Shown piece by piece: positions 54,460-63,529 of a stretch of DNA of 64,000 nucleotides (the first letter of the stretch is position 1; each line of letters begins with the position of its first letter). Below the pieces are notes generated by a model. It was not told where the DNA came from. It worked only from the letters and a program-made list of their open reading frames with translations, and ran no database searches. This DNA comes from G963678445 sp963678445. Its GTDB lineage: Bacteria; Hydrogenedentota; Hydrogenedentia; Hydrogenedentales; G963678445. The translations under genes were made by a program, and so were the position numbers. The stretch spans positions 3,348,001 through 3,412,000 of the forward strand of contig OY782877.1 in NCBI GenBank assembly GCA_963678445.1. Reading direction: 5' to 3'.

Positions 54460-54560
54460 AGGCATTTCTCCATTTGGCATCACCGTCAATCGAATAATTT
54501 CGCCACTGAGAGGGTATTAAACAGCAAAATACCGGTTTGGAAATGCTTGGAGAATGCGTT

Positions 54561-54788
54561 ATGGAAAATCTATTTGTTATTGCCTGTGTTCTTGTTGATC
54601 TTCCGCTCTTTTTTTTTATCTTTTTTATCGGAAAACTTTTCTATGCGGACCTTGAAGATTTTTTTGATGCAATTCGGTTTTGGCTGACCCCGGATATTAT
54701 TTCTGCTTTTCGTGGGGAATACTGGGATGATGCATGGGAAGAAATGAAGCTGTTTCTTTTTTTGGTGCCTGTAGCGGAATGGTTATAG
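54561..54788 (+). CDS. very small membrane protein
   Basis: A 75-residue protein (MENLFVIACVLVDLPLFFFIFFIGKLFYADLEDFFDAIRFWLTPD...). One long hydrophobic N-terminal helix of about 25 residues, then an acidic aromatic tail (RGEYWDDAWEEMKLFLFLVPVAEWL). ATG at 54561 is chosen with GGAG at 54549-54552, 8 bases upstream. No family recognised. It is followed by two tandem dispersed repeats. Confidence 0.55.
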   Translation: MENLFVIACVLVDLPLFFFIFFIGKLFYADLEDFFDAIRFWLTPDIISAFRGEYWDDAWEEMKLFLFLVPVAEWL

Positions 54789-54855
54789 GGGAGTACTTTT
54801 TGTTTTTAGAACTTTTCCCCGCTTAGAGTGCTCTCCAGACCACACTTACCGGCTC

Positions 54856-55062
54856 AAATCTGAAAAGATGTCATAAAAAACGAAACATTATTATGGTCAG
54901 GGGCGGTAAGGACCATATTTTCTGGGTGTGGCCTTGGCTACTTTGTGGTCGCTGGACCCCTTTAGTGACTAAAATCTCAAGAGTTGTCATAAAAAACGAA
55001 ATTTTTGCTGTGGTCAGGGATGCTAAGGACCATACCTATTGCTTGCGGTCGCTGGACCGCTT
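54856..55062 (+). repeat. dispersed intergenic repeat, two tandem copies (R14, R15)
   Basis: Copy 54856-54960 with hairpins GTGGC-CTTG-GCTAC (54928-54941, one G-U pair) and GTGGTC-GCTG-GACCCC (54945-54960). Copy 54961-55062 is nearly consensus with the single hairpin GCGGTC-GCTG-GACCGC (55045-55060). Both point at proB, whose ATG is 19 bases downstream. Confidence 0.9.
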
Positions 55063-55080
55063 TGGAAATGAATTACTACG

Positions 55081-56208
55081 ATGTCGTTAGCAGCAAATAG
55101 TATAAAAACGTTGGTTGTCAAGATTGGCACAAACCTGTTAAGTGGTCGCCGCGCCTTTGATGGGCGGGTGATGGAGGAGGGGGTGAAAACGCTGTGCGCG
55201 TTGAAGCATGAATATGGGTTCAACCTGGTGCTGGTTAGTTCGGGAGCGGTAGGCTGTGGTATGAATACCTTGGGGCTGGAGAAACGGCCCACAGCTTTGC
55301 CGGAGAAACAGGCGGTTGCGGCGGTGGGGCAGGCTACGTTGATGCATAATTACGAAACACTTTTTAAAGTGTATGGTGAAGGATTGCATACGGCGCAGGT
55401 CTTATTGACCTTGTCAGATTTAGATAAGCGAGAAAATTATCTAAATGTGCGCAATACCTTGCACGCCTTGTTTGAAATGAAAAGCATTATCCCTATTATT
55501 AATGAGAACGATTCGACGGCGGTGGAGGAGTTGCGTTTTGGGGATAATGATACATTAGCGGCAAAAATTGCAGCGAAAATCAATGCCGATCTGCTGGTTA
55601 TCTTGAGCGATATTGATGGATTGTATGATAAGAATCCTGCGAAGCATGCGGATGCAAAGTTGGTGGAGACGGTGAGCAGAATTACGTATGAAATTGAGGC
55701 GATGGCAGGGGGGGCGGGTAGCATCGCCTCAACTGGAGGAATGCGCACCAAGCTGGAGGCGGCTAAAATAGCCCGGGCAGCGGGAGTGGAAGTAATCATC
55801 GCCAATGGATACACCTCGGGGATTCTACGTGGCGTGTTGGAGCATACCGCGCGTTGTACGCGCTTTGAACCGTCTCATACGGTGCTGCCACATCGAAAAC
55901 GCTGGATTGCCTTTGGGCGCACTATGAAGGGTGCGTTGCGGGTGGATGAGGGTGCATGCAGGGCCCTTGTGCAAAAAGGAAAAAGTTTGTTGGCGGCGGG
56001 TGTGGTGGAGGTACTTGGGGATTTCAAGGTGGGGGCGGCTGTGGATATCTGCGCCCCAGACCATACAGTGGTTGCGCGTGGTTTGGTGAATTACGATAGT
56101 GCTTCTATTCAGCAGATTATGGGACATAAGAGTCGCGAGATCGAGAAGATTCTCGGTAGAAATGACTTTGATGAAGTCATCCACCGCAACAATATGGTGG
56201 TGCTGTGA
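55081..56208 (+). CDS. proB: glutamate 5-kinase
   Basis: A 375-residue amino-acid kinase with a C-terminal PUA domain, the first step of proline biosynthesis. The kinase domain (about 8-260) has VVKIGTNLL, LVSSGAVGCGM, VLLTLSDLDKRENYLNVRNTL, IINENDSTAVEELRFGDNDTLAAKIA, ILSDIDGLYDKNPAK and AGSIASTGGMRTKLEAAKIA. The PUA domain (about 275-365) includes DEGACRALVQKGKSLLAAGVVEVLGDF. ATG at 55081 is the first codon behind the repeat R15; no strong ribosome-binding site is seen. proA follows after a gap with another repeat copy. Confidence 0.95.
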   Translation: MSLAANSIKTLVVKIGTNLLSGRRAFDGRVMEEGVKTLCALKHEYGFNLVLVSSGAVGCGMNTLGLEKRPTALPEKQAVAAVGQATLMHNYETLFKVYGEGLHTAQVLLTLSDLDKRENYLNVRNTLHALFEMKSIIPIINENDSTAVEELRFGDNDTLAAKIAAKINADLLVILSDIDGLYDKNPAKHADAKLVETVSRITYEIEAMAGGAGSIASTGGMRTKLEAAKIARAAGVEVIIANGYTSGILRGVLEHTARCTRFEPSHTVLPHRKRWIAFGRTMKGALRVDEGACRALVQKGKSLLAAGVVEVLGDFKVGAAVDICAPDHTVVARGLVNYDSASIQQIMGHKSREIEKILGRNDFDEVIHRNNMVVL

Positions 56209-56345
56209 TGGGCTGTGGCATAATGCAGTTCTCACTGCAGTAGATTCCAGGTAAAAGCTTATTGCGCGTTATTTTTATGGTCCCGCTTTATCGATGCGAT
56301 ACTATCGTTTTTCTTCGCGCCACTATAATAAAGATGTTTATTACC

Positions 56346-56446
56346 AAAGCGGTCCAGCGAGCGCCGGCAACAGGTATGGTCCTTGCCGTTCCTGACCGAA
56401 ACAAAACGCGTTCTTTATGAAAACTTTTGAAGTGTTAGGCACTAAT
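56346..56446 (-). repeat. dispersed intergenic repeat (R16), reverse orientation between proB and proA
   Basis: Reverse copy: GCGGTC-CAGC-GAGCGC (56349-56364, one mismatch), TATGGTCCTTGCC, AACGCGTTCTTTATGAAAAC and AGGCACTAAT. It lies between two + genes and points away from proA, one of two orientation exceptions. Confidence 0.8.
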
Positions 56447-56480
56447 AACTTTATGTTTATAAATATTGAAGGAGTATGCT

Positions 56481-57743
56481 ATGAAACCGAATGCCCTTCA
56501 GCATGAATTGGAACAGATTGGACGGCAGGCGCGTACGGCCTCGAACGCGTTGCGTGCATTATCGCGGGCGGTTAAAGATGCGGCATTGTTGGCGATTGCC
56601 GCACGCTTGCGTAGTGAACGTGAGCAGCTTAAAAAGGAAAATGAAAAAGACCTTGTTGCGGGACGTGAAAAAGGTCTTTCCAGCGCCATGCTGGATCGTC
56701 TTGCACTGACGGATGCGCGTATTGACGCGATGGCGGAAGGTCTGGAGACGGTGGCAGCGTTGCCGGACCCGGTGGGGGATATTACTGAGCAGTATGTACA
56801 CCCTAATGGTTTACGGATTGCAAAAATACGTCAACCCTTGGGGGTGGTGGGTATTATCTACGAAAGCCGTCCTAACGTAACAGCAGATGCGGCGGCGCTA
56901 TGTTTGAAATCAGGGAACGCCTGCGTGTTGCGGGGGGGATCGGAAGCCCTCCATTCCAATTTAGCCATTGCCGATATTTTTATCGCCGGGGTTTGCGATG
57001 CGGGTGCTCCTAAGGATGCGGTTCAGATTATCCGCACTGCCGATCGAGCTGCGGTAGGCGAAATGCTCAAGCTGGATCGGTATATCGATGTGATCATTCC
57101 CCGTGGCGGAAAGGGGCTTATTTCGCGTATCTACGATGAGTCACGTATTCCCGTTGTAGCGCATCTGGACGGTATCTGCCATACCTATATTCATGAGGAC
57201 GCAGAGTTGGAAATGGCGCGTGCGATTGCGGTGAACGCCAAGTTGCAACGTCCTGGCGTATGCAATGCCATGGAGACGTTGCTGGTGCATGAAGCCGCTG
57301 CGCCGATGCTATTGCCTGAAATTACTGCTGCTTTGACAGCGGGTGGATGTGCTTTGCGGGGCTGTCCGCGTACACAACAGTTGATTTCCTGTGAGCAGGC
57401 AACAGAGGCGGATTGGGAAACGGAGTATCTGGACAAGATACTCGCGATTCGTATCGTAGCTTCCCAGGAAGAAGCAGTGGAACATATCAATACCTACGGT
57501 TCACATCATTCCGACGCCATCGTAACAGAGAGTTATGCTGCAGCGGAAAAGTTCCTGGATGATGTAGATAGCGCCACGGTTTATGTAAATGCGTCGACGC
57601 GTTTTACCGATGGCTTTGAATTTGGACTGGGTGCCGAGATCGGTATCAGTACCAATAAATTGCACTGTCGTGGTCCTATGGCATTGGAGGGACTGACATC
57701 GCAGAAGTATGTCGTTCGAGGTTCAGGGCAGATTCGTGAGTAA
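56481..57743 (+). CDS. proA: gamma-glutamyl phosphate reductase
   Basis: A 420-residue aldehyde-dehydrogenase-fold enzyme for the second step of proline synthesis. GIIYESRPNVTADAAALCLKSGNACVLRGGSEA is the cofactor region; the catalytic Cys is in KLQRPGVCNAMETLLVH; HHSDAIVTE and FGLGAEIGISTNKLHCRGPMALEGL are conserved. ATG at 56481 has AAGGAG 6 bases upstream; an in-frame start at 56466 is unlikely. Its stop overlaps nadD. Confidence 0.96.
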   Translation: MKPNALQHELEQIGRQARTASNALRALSRAVKDAALLAIAARLRSEREQLKKENEKDLVAGREKGLSSAMLDRLALTDARIDAMAEGLETVAALPDPVGDITEQYVHPNGLRIAKIRQPLGVVGIIYESRPNVTADAAALCLKSGNACVLRGGSEALHSNLAIADIFIAGVCDAGAPKDAVQIIRTADRAAVGEMLKLDRYIDVIIPRGGKGLISRIYDESRIPVVAHLDGICHTYIHEDAELEMARAIAVNAKLQRPGVCNAMETLLVHEAAAPMLLPEITAALTAGGCALRGCPRTQQLISCEQATEADWETEYLDKILAIRIVASQEEAVEHINTYGSHHSDAIVTESYAAAEKFLDDVDSATVYVNASTRFTDGFEFGLGAEIGISTNKLHCRGPMALEGLTSQKYVVRGSGQIRE

Positions 57744-58329
57744 ACAAGAGCGTATTGGGATTTACGGCGGTACTTTTGATCCTATTCATAAGACCCATTT
57801 AGATATTGCTCGGGCGGCGTTGCTGCACGCGCAGTTGGATCGTATTCTGTTCGTGGTGGCGGCCTCACCGCCCCACAAACAACAGGGTATCGCTACGCCA
57901 GCCGAGGTGCGTTTAGAGATGGTGCAGGCCGCCATTGTCGATGAACCTCGCTTCCAAACCTCCCGGGTGGAGTTGGATCGAGAAGGGCCTTCGTACATGG
58001 CGGACACAGTGCGTCTGTTGCATGAACAGAAATCCGACGCGGCCTTTTTTTTGATTATTGGCGAGGATATGCTGGTAGATTTTCCTTCTTGGCGTGAACC
58101 GGACACCGTGCTGCGCTATGTTCGCTTACTTGCTGTGCATCGTCCCGGAATAACCCAGTCTATCCCTTCGCAATTGGAAGGGAAATACGAATTTCTCCCT
58201 TTCTCGGAAAGTACATGTTCTTCAACGACGATTCGGAGGGGGCTCGAAAGCGATCAAGATATGCGCGCACTCTTGCCCGCTGCCGTTGCACAGATTATTG
58301 CGGAGAGGGGGCTGTACCATGGAAATTAA
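57736..58329 (+). CDS. nadD: nicotinate-nucleotide adenylyltransferase
   Basis: A 197-residue enzyme adenylating nicotinate mononucleotide in NAD synthesis. The start is GTG at 57736, inside the end of proA, as MSKQERIGIYGGTFDPIHKTHLDIA; the FDPxHxxH motif and SSTTIRRGLE (ISSTxIR variant) are intact. proA-nadD-yqeK linkage is common in bacteria. The overlap with proA and with the HD-domain gene indicates one operon. Confidence 0.93.
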   Translation: MSKQERIGIYGGTFDPIHKTHLDIARAALLHAQLDRILFVVAASPPHKQQGIATPAEVRLEMVQAAIVDEPRFQTSRVELDREGPSYMADTVRLLHEQKSDAAFFLIIGEDMLVDFPSWREPDTVLRYVRLLAVHRPGITQSIPSQLEGKYEFLPFSESTCSSTTIRRGLESDQDMRALLPAAVAQIIAERGLYHGN

Positions 58330-58909
58330 AATTCCAGCACACTATCCGCCGGAAATTATTTCACAGTTACAGCGGCGCTTGTCTCCCGGACGATTGGCGC
58401 ATACCGTATCGACGACGGAGTATTTGTGCGCCATTGCCCGGGAAATTGGCTTGGATGAGTTCCAGGCACTCCAGGCAGGTCTGCTGCATGATTTTTGCCG
58501 GGAAGATACGGACGAGGTGTTGTTGGCCAAAGCAGCGCAATACCAGATTCCGGTTAATGAGACCGCCAGCGCGTGTCCCGCTTTGCTCCATGGGCCTGTA
58601 GCCGCAGAGGAATGTCGCCGTACCTTGGGTGTGCCTGATCCCGATATCTATGAGGCAATTTACTGGCATACCTTTGGCAAGCCAGGTTTAGAGAAGCTGG
58701 GTCAGGCGTTGTATCTGGCTGATTTCGCAGAACATTCACGCACGCATGCTGAGGCGGCACATACGCGGGCAGTTTTGGAAACAGCAGGTTTTGAGGCGGC
58801 AGTACGCTACGCTGCTGAGAAGAATGTGGAACATCTCGCCCGAAAGAAATACTGTGATCCGCATACCTTGGCGTTTTACCACTGGCTTCAGGAGAAGGAT
58901 GGGGTATGA
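58319..58909 (+). CDS. yqeK: YqeK-like HD-domain hydrolase (diadenosine tetraphosphatase type)
   Basis: A 196-residue HD-domain protein. The HD pair is H57-D58 in AGLLHDFCRED, with the leading His in LAHTVSTTEYL and a later HGPVAAEE; family members split Ap4A symmetrically. ATG at 58319 lies within the nadD end, supported by the conserved nadD-yqeK order; rsfS, which usually follows, is replaced here by a methyltransferase gene. Confidence 0.9.
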   Translation: MEIKIPAHYPPEIISQLQRRLSPGRLAHTVSTTEYLCAIAREIGLDEFQALQAGLLHDFCREDTDEVLLAKAAQYQIPVNETASACPALLHGPVAAEECRRTLGVPDPDIYEAIYWHTFGKPGLEKLGQALYLADFAEHSRTHAEAAHTRAVLETAGFEAAVRYAAEKNVEHLARKKYCDPHTLAFYHWLQEKDGV

Positions 58910-59685
58910 GTCGCGTTGATCAATTTGAAGAATTGGCTCGCTATTATGATCCGATTATGGAGCATGTAGATTATGATCGTTGGTACCTCATAACGAGCAC
59001 GTTAGCTGAACTTTTCCCGCCTGATTTTCTCCATATTGACGCTGCCTGTGGTACAGGGGTTCTGCTTAATATGTTGCGTCAAAGCGGCTGGAACAGCGTC
59101 GGCTTTGATTTGTCTTTTTCCATGGCGCGCATCGGTCGAAAAAAACGAGGCACGCTTCCGTTATGCAATGCGGATCTAACGGCGCTTCCGTTTGTAAACG
59201 CGGCCGATTTTATTACCTGCCTTTTCGACAGTATTAATTTTTTACTCGATGCAGCCGCGGTGCGTACGGCGTTTCAACAAGTTTATGCGGCGCTCAATGA
59301 TGGCGGGGTGTTTTATTTCGACGTGGTTACGGAGCGTATGGTGACAGAGCATTTTGAGAACCAGAGTTGGACGGAGAATAACGGTACGTTTACTACGACC
59401 TGGTCGAGCACTTATGATCGCGCCCGCAGCATTACGAACAGTAGCATCCGTATTAACACAGCTCAGGAAGCTGTTATTCGCGAGCGCATCTATCCGATTG
59501 AAGAGATCACCGAAATGCTGCGCGATGCTGGATTTGTCTTGCTTGCCCAGCAGGACGCGAATGCGTGGACGCCGATAAAGCCTCGTAGCACACGGGTCGA
59601 TTTTGTTGTCGCCAAGAAGCCGGATGATAGCTTGCTGAAACAATTCAGGAAGTTAAAGCGAAGTATCCCCCTCCTCATTCGATGA
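58906..59685 (+). CDS. class I SAM-dependent methyltransferase (YqeM-like)
   Basis: A 259-residue protein with the SAM-binding motif HIDAACGTGVLLNMLRQSGW near residues 44-63 and NADLTALPF and FITCLFDSINFL as later motifs. It starts in the yqeK stop (ATGA), giving the nadD-yqeK-methyltransferase order also known from Bacillus (yqeJ-yqeK-yqeL-yqeM) minus yqeL. The substrate is not known. The C-terminus overlaps the convergent alpha/beta-hydrolase gene by 33 bases. Confidence 0.85.
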   Translation: MSRVDQFEELARYYDPIMEHVDYDRWYLITSTLAELFPPDFLHIDAACGTGVLLNMLRQSGWNSVGFDLSFSMARIGRKKRGTLPLCNADLTALPFVNAADFITCLFDSINFLLDAAAVRTAFQQVYAALNDGGVFYFDVVTERMVTEHFENQSWTENNGTFTTTWSSTYDRARSITNSSIRINTAQEAVIRERIYPIEEITEMLRDAGFVLLAQQDANAWTPIKPRSTRVDFVVAKKPDDSLLKQFRKLKRSIPLLIR

Positions 59686-60642
59686 GCCCCGCAAGAAAGT
59701 GAGCAAAAGCGGGTTTATCTTTTCAGGGTGCTCGTAATGGAAGATGTGCCCTTCATTTTCCAACGAATGAAACTGCACGCTGGGTAATGCTTTTTGGGCC
59801 AGCAGATGGTGCGCATATGGCACGGTCTTATCTTTGGTCCCCCAAAGCAGCAATATGGGACGCGACTGTGTTCCCACCCGTTCGTAGACGGGCTGCAGGG
59901 TCAGCAATGGGGTGTGGCGCAATGTCGAAAGCAATGCCTGGGTGTAGCCTGCATAGTTTAGCTGCTCCAGGTAATCTTCCTGGAACTGGGCTGATTTTTT
60001 CGGATCGCTTCGCACCTGCCACTTAAGTCCACTTTTCAGCGCCTTTTCTCCGAACATGCGCAGAAACCAGTCACCGATCAAGGGGGCTTTTAACAAGCGA
60101 TATTTTAAGGGGATATCCTCTACCGGGAAACCTGCTGGCGCCAGCAAAGCCAACCGTGCCACGCGTTCGGGATGCCGATCCGTGAATTTTACCGAGATGG
60201 CGCCGCCCATCGAGTGACCGACCAGATGGACCGGTTTTGTTACCTGCAATGCATCCAACAGTTCCAGCAGTTGACGATCATACAGATCATCGGTATACCG
60301 CACGGCGGGTCGATCGGAAAAGCCACGTCCATACAAATCGTAACGCAGTACATGAAAGCCAGCCTGAGCCAGTACGTCAAACTGGTAGTCCCACAGGAAA
60401 GAGGGGGAGGTAATACCATGTACCAGCACTACGGGCTGGCCTGACGCAGGCCCCGCCCATTCGTAGGAGGTTATCCCGTCCGACAATGCGACAAAGGTTT
60501 TTTTCGGCATTGTCGAACGCACGGTAGCATCCAACACCGGCTTGCCATCGCCAACGATAAAAGGATAGGCAACTGTTCCGCCCAGCAATACGGTCAAAGT
60601 CAAAAGAAAACCAACAAGAATCCGCTTCCAACGACCCAACAT
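59653..60642 (-). CDS. membrane-anchored alpha/beta-hydrolase
   Basis: A 329-residue protein with an N-terminal hydrophobic anchor (ILVGFLLTLTVLLGGTVAYPFIV). Hydrolase motifs: VVLVHGITSPSFLWDYQ (oxyanion region), the nucleophile S144 in LVGHSMGGA, LLLWGTKDKTVPY (Asp) and NEGHIFHYEHP (His). It could be a lipase, esterase or haloperoxidase-like enzyme. It is probably co-transcribed with lspA, whose 3' end is five bases upstream. Confidence 0.85.
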   Translation of the reverse strand: MLGRWKRILVGFLLTLTVLLGGTVAYPFIVGDGKPVLDATVRSTMPKKTFVALSDGITSYEWAGPASGQPVVLVHGITSPSFLWDYQFDVLAQAGFHVLRYDLYGRGFSDRPAVRYTDDLYDRQLLELLDALQVTKPVHLVGHSMGGAISVKFTDRHPERVARLALLAPAGFPVEDIPLKYRLLKAPLIGDWFLRMFGEKALKSGLKWQVRSDPKKSAQFQEDYLEQLNYAGYTQALLSTLRHTPLLTLQPVYERVGTQSRPILLLWGTKDKTVPYAHHLLAQKALPSVQFHSLENEGHIFHYEHPEKINPLLLTFLRGSSNEEGDTSL

Positions 60643-60647
60643 TCCGT

Positions 60648-61202
60648 TTATAATCCTTCCTCTGCGGTAGCGTTATCTGTGTCCATATCCCTTTTTGAAA
60701 AGAATTCCAACGCCACCAGGAACACCAGGCCACCAATAATCGCCAGATCCGCCACGTTAAAGATGCCCGTGCGTTGCCACCATGCCGAACCAAAGCCCAG
60801 ATTCATAAAATCGACCACTTTACCCTCCCGAAACAAGCGGTCGATGATATTGCCGATACCGCCGGACAAAATTAGGGTCAAGGCCACTACGACGGACATG
60901 GACAGCGTCCGCTTGAAAAAAATAACCCAGGCAAGGATCAGCAAAATGAGCATATTCAATCCCGTCAGCAGTCCAAAGCGCATTCCATCCGAGAGGGTGC
61001 TGCCCAGACTCAAAAACGCCCCTGTATTGGTGGCGTACTGTAAGCGAAACAAGTCATGTGGGTACCAGCTTGCCGGAAACAAGATGGGGGCATGTCCTTT
61101 CAGATAATGTATTGCCATCCATTTTGTGCCCTGATCCAAGAGCACAAAGAAAAGTAATACTCCGCCGACCCAGCTTATCCGTTTCAATTGTCCCGTCATC
61201 AA
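60648..61202 (-). CDS. lspA: prolipoprotein signal peptidase
   Basis: A 184-residue inner-membrane aspartic protease cutting lipoprotein signal peptides after lipidation. Four TM segments; catalytic D121 in GGIGNIIDRLF and D152 in FNVADLAI, plus YATNTGAFLSLG near residue 57. It starts right next to a dispersed repeat in the same orientation. The window encodes at least two candidate lipoproteins. Confidence 0.94.
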   Translation of the reverse strand: MMTGQLKRISWVGGVLLFFVLLDQGTKWMAIHYLKGHAPILFPASWYPHDLFRLQYATNTGAFLSLGSTLSDGMRFGLLTGLNMLILLILAWVIFFKRTLSMSVVVALTLILSGGIGNIIDRLFREGKVVDFMNLGFGSAWWQRTGIFNVADLAIIGGLVFLVALEFFSKRDMDTDNATAEEGL

Positions 61203-61212
61203 GCCTTACTCC

Positions 61213-61459
61213 TAAAGTGGTCCAGCGACCACAAGGTGGCCAGGGCCACAGCCAAAAAATATGGTCCTTGCCGTTTATGACCACAGCGAAATTTCGTTTT
61301 TTCCCTCGTGACGAAGTTATACTTCGTCACGCACTTGTCTCCGAAGCTTTGCTTCGTAATGTCTGGGCAGATAGTTTTTAACGTTACCAAGTTCAACTTG
61401 GTAACGAGAGCTAAGCAAAAATTTCGTTTTTTGTGATAACTTTTGAAATTTTAGTCCCT
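61213..61459 (-). repeat. dispersed intergenic repeat (R17) split by a palindrome-rich insert
   Basis: Repeat part 61213-61302 has hairpins GTGGTC-CAGC-GACCAC (61217-61232) and GTGGC-CAGG-GCCAC (61236-61249), then TATGGTCCTTGCC. Its A/T core AAATTTCGTTTTTT (61289-61302) recurs at 61419-61432, and the rest of the element continues to 61459. The insert between (61303-61418) holds three palindromes: CGTGACGAAGT/ACTTCGTCACG (61307-61331), CGAAGC/GCTTCG (61342-61356) and CGTTACCAAGTT/AACTTGGTAACG (61382-61406). Confidence 0.85.
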
Positions 61460-61706
61460 AACATGCGCTTACCAGATAGTACGATTTTCCCACGAAATAC
61501 ATCAAGTGCGTTTATTTTGGAGTGGCGCTGTGTAGAAACGCCTCATCGGCCTGAGCTCTCGGCCCTTAAAAAAAGAAGGGGGGACTCAAAAAAGACAGGG
61601 GAAGCGTCTTTTCAGGTGCTACATACCCAGAGCCAATACTACCCCCCCCCCCTCAAATACAGACGTACTCTGAAAGCACAGAAGTCTCCAATGTCTTCAG
61701 CGCGGA
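61460..61706. other. gap downstream of the porin gene, no gene seen
   Basis: No convincing gene. The interval has a run of eleven C at 61642-61652 and a G/A-rich stretch around 61569-61600. A 94-codon + frame crosses it but has no ribosome-binding site or recognisable product. Confidence 0.4.
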
Positions 61707-63260
61707 TTAAAACGTGAGTTGCGTTCCCCACCAGAAATAGTCTGCATCCTGATCATCCAGTCCACCCATGAATAAAAGACCGTTCGCGTCGGCGAAAACA
61801 CCATCTACAATGGCGTCGCCGGTAAAGAAGTGCGACCAGCCGCATTCGAAGGAAAGGTCATCGGAATAGTCATAGGCAGCCCATAAAGTAGTTTCCCAAC
61901 CGAGGTCTTTTTTACCCGTTTGCGTAAGGAAAGGAAACGGGGAAGCGAGCGGAAGCCGACGTTTTCCAAGGCGTTTCCATACCGGGGTGTCGAAAGCTTC
62001 CAGCGTCTGCAGATAGTGAACACTTGCCCCGATTTCAATAGCATCGGTAGGTGTACAAGAGAGGGCAAGGTGTGCTATCCAGACGTTGCTCAAGGCACTG
62101 GCATCCAGGAAATTCTCTTCTTCCCAACTGGAAAAAAGGCGGTTGAACGACAGGCTGGCCTGGGGGCGACTGAAGGGATTGAGCCAGTCTATAAAAGAGA
62201 TATCCCGGCGGTCTTCGCCGCCGTAGTAGGTGACTCCGCCTTCGATGTAGGGGGAATACGCCTGCTCAAAAGTATAGCCGAGTGTAGCATGTCCCGCCCA
62301 CGCGCCGTATTCCGCACCGGTATCGCCATAAAGCTTGCCGATAGGCACAAACCCGGCACCTGCCAGCCCTGCGTCGCCCCATTGGTAAGCGGCTTCAACT
62401 TCGGTATTGAAGCCCCCAAAGTCTCCGGCGAGACGCAGGCCTACGGTATGTATGGCGACCGTGTCATAGCTGTCACGATGCAACAACCCTTCCAGCCACT
62501 CAGCAAAGGGGGGGGCAGTAGTAAGTTCAAAATCACCACCATCACGCAGCAAAAAACAATATCCGTCAAAAGTCCAGTCTTCCACACCGCTATAGGTAGC
62601 GTACAATCCATAAAAATCGACATCATCGCCGGGGGCGTAGCGTTCGTTCAATTTAGCGGCAAAGGCATCCACTACATAGCTTTCGGCGGTGTGTGTCAAG
62701 CGAAGCGCATCAAACGAAAGGTAGGTAAGCGGTGCAAACGATGCATTATTGCCCACCAGCCATTCACTTCCAAAGCACAATTCCTGGCGTCCGATACGTA
62801 GTTGGAGGGGAAGCTCAAAACACTGCTCAATGTCGATATAAGCCTGATAGAATTCAATATCATCGCTGCTATCGGCACGCTGGTCGACGCCGAATACGTA
62901 GCGAGGCGACCGGAAGTCCTCTCCCCAGTCTTCAATGCTTTCCAGCTCAAGGTAGGCCGACACATCGTCAGTAAACTGCGCATTGAAATGTACCGTGGTG
63001 CGTTGTTCCAGCCAGGCATTACCGTACCCATCCTCATCATCATAGGCACGAATGAAAGAAGTTGTTCCCAGCGGGCCTATGGCGCGTCCCCGTAACAGTG
63101 CCGGAGGGATACGTGTCGTATTGGCTGCGTTGTCAAAGAAATCCGTATAGTAATTACCATAGATCTCTATACTGCCGCCAACGGTAATCTGCTGCAATTC
63201 CGCCGATGCCTGCATTGCAGCGACTACGAACACGAGAATAGCTATACCCCATATACGCAT
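61707..63260 (-). CDS. outer-membrane beta-barrel porin (alginate-export-like)
   Basis: A 517-residue exported protein (signal MRIWGIAILVFVVAAMQASA; the ATG at 63260 is favoured by GGGGA 8 bases upstream, with 63275 the alternative). The mature part alternates short strands and acidic loops: WLEQRTTVHFNAQFTDDVSAYLELESIEDWGEDF, QAYIDIEQCFELPLQLRIGRQELCFGSEWLVGN (the Alginate_exp-type strand) and a C-terminal strand ending in Phe (DYFWWGTQLTF). Solute unknown; the acidic loops suggest affinity for cations or sugars. Opposite to dinB, with which it shares the upstream gap. Confidence 0.83.
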   Translation of the reverse strand: MRIWGIAILVFVVAAMQASAELQQITVGGSIEIYGNYYTDFFDNAANTTRIPPALLRGRAIGPLGTTSFIRAYDDEDGYGNAWLEQRTTVHFNAQFTDDVSAYLELESIEDWGEDFRSPRYVFGVDQRADSSDDIEFYQAYIDIEQCFELPLQLRIGRQELCFGSEWLVGNNASFAPLTYLSFDALRLTHTAESYVVDAFAAKLNERYAPGDDVDFYGLYATYSGVEDWTFDGYCFLLRDGGDFELTTAPPFAEWLEGLLHRDSYDTVAIHTVGLRLAGDFGGFNTEVEAAYQWGDAGLAGAGFVPIGKLYGDTGAEYGAWAGHATLGYTFEQAYSPYIEGGVTYYGGEDRRDISFIDWLNPFSRPQASLSFNRLFSSWEEENFLDASALSNVWIAHLALSCTPTDAIEIGASVHYLQTLEAFDTPVWKRLGKRRLPLASPFPFLTQTGKKDLGWETTLWAAYDYSDDLSFECGWSHFFTGDAIVDGVFADANGLLFMGGLDDQDADYFWWGTQLTF

Positions 63261-63292
63261 TTTTCGTTTCCCCATGGTAAGCGTCTCTGATG

Positions 63293-63346
63293 GCTGAGTT
63301 TCAAAAAGTTATCCCCAAAAATAAAATTTTACTGTGGTCCCCTGGA
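63293..63346 (+). repeat. partial dispersed repeat (R18)
   Basis: A/T-rich half only (TGAGTTTCAAAAAGTTATCC, AAAATTTTACTGTGGTCC). It lies between divergent genes, and points toward dinB. Confidence 0.6.
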
Positions 63347-63500
63347 GTAGTTCTCTAAAACCGCTTTACCCAATAACATCCTATCAAAAATGGGGCTATG
63401 CGACAATAAGCCAGAGATGTGACGGTGCTACACCTGGCTGCTACACCAAGCTTTGAGTATTTTGGTGTAACCCCGCCATTTTTTTACATAGTTTTCGAAG

Positions 63501-63529
63501 TTGTCTCCGGAGATTCGATCTGTTAAAAT
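63501..63529 (+). promoter_or_regulatory. putative dinB promoter
   Basis: TTGTCT at 63501-63506, 17-base spacer, TAAAAT at 63524-63529. The -10 box adjoins the LexA-type palindrome. Confidence 0.65.

Noticed and set aside
61642..61652. Run of eleven C as a phase-variation tract
   Set aside because: It is in an intergenic gap, not within a gene or an evident promoter spacing; nothing downstream on + strand is a plausible target.
61433..61717. 94-codon + frame behind the lspA leader
   Set aside because: Begins in the dispersed repeat, no ribosome-binding site, no recognisable sequence, overlaps the porin 3' end.
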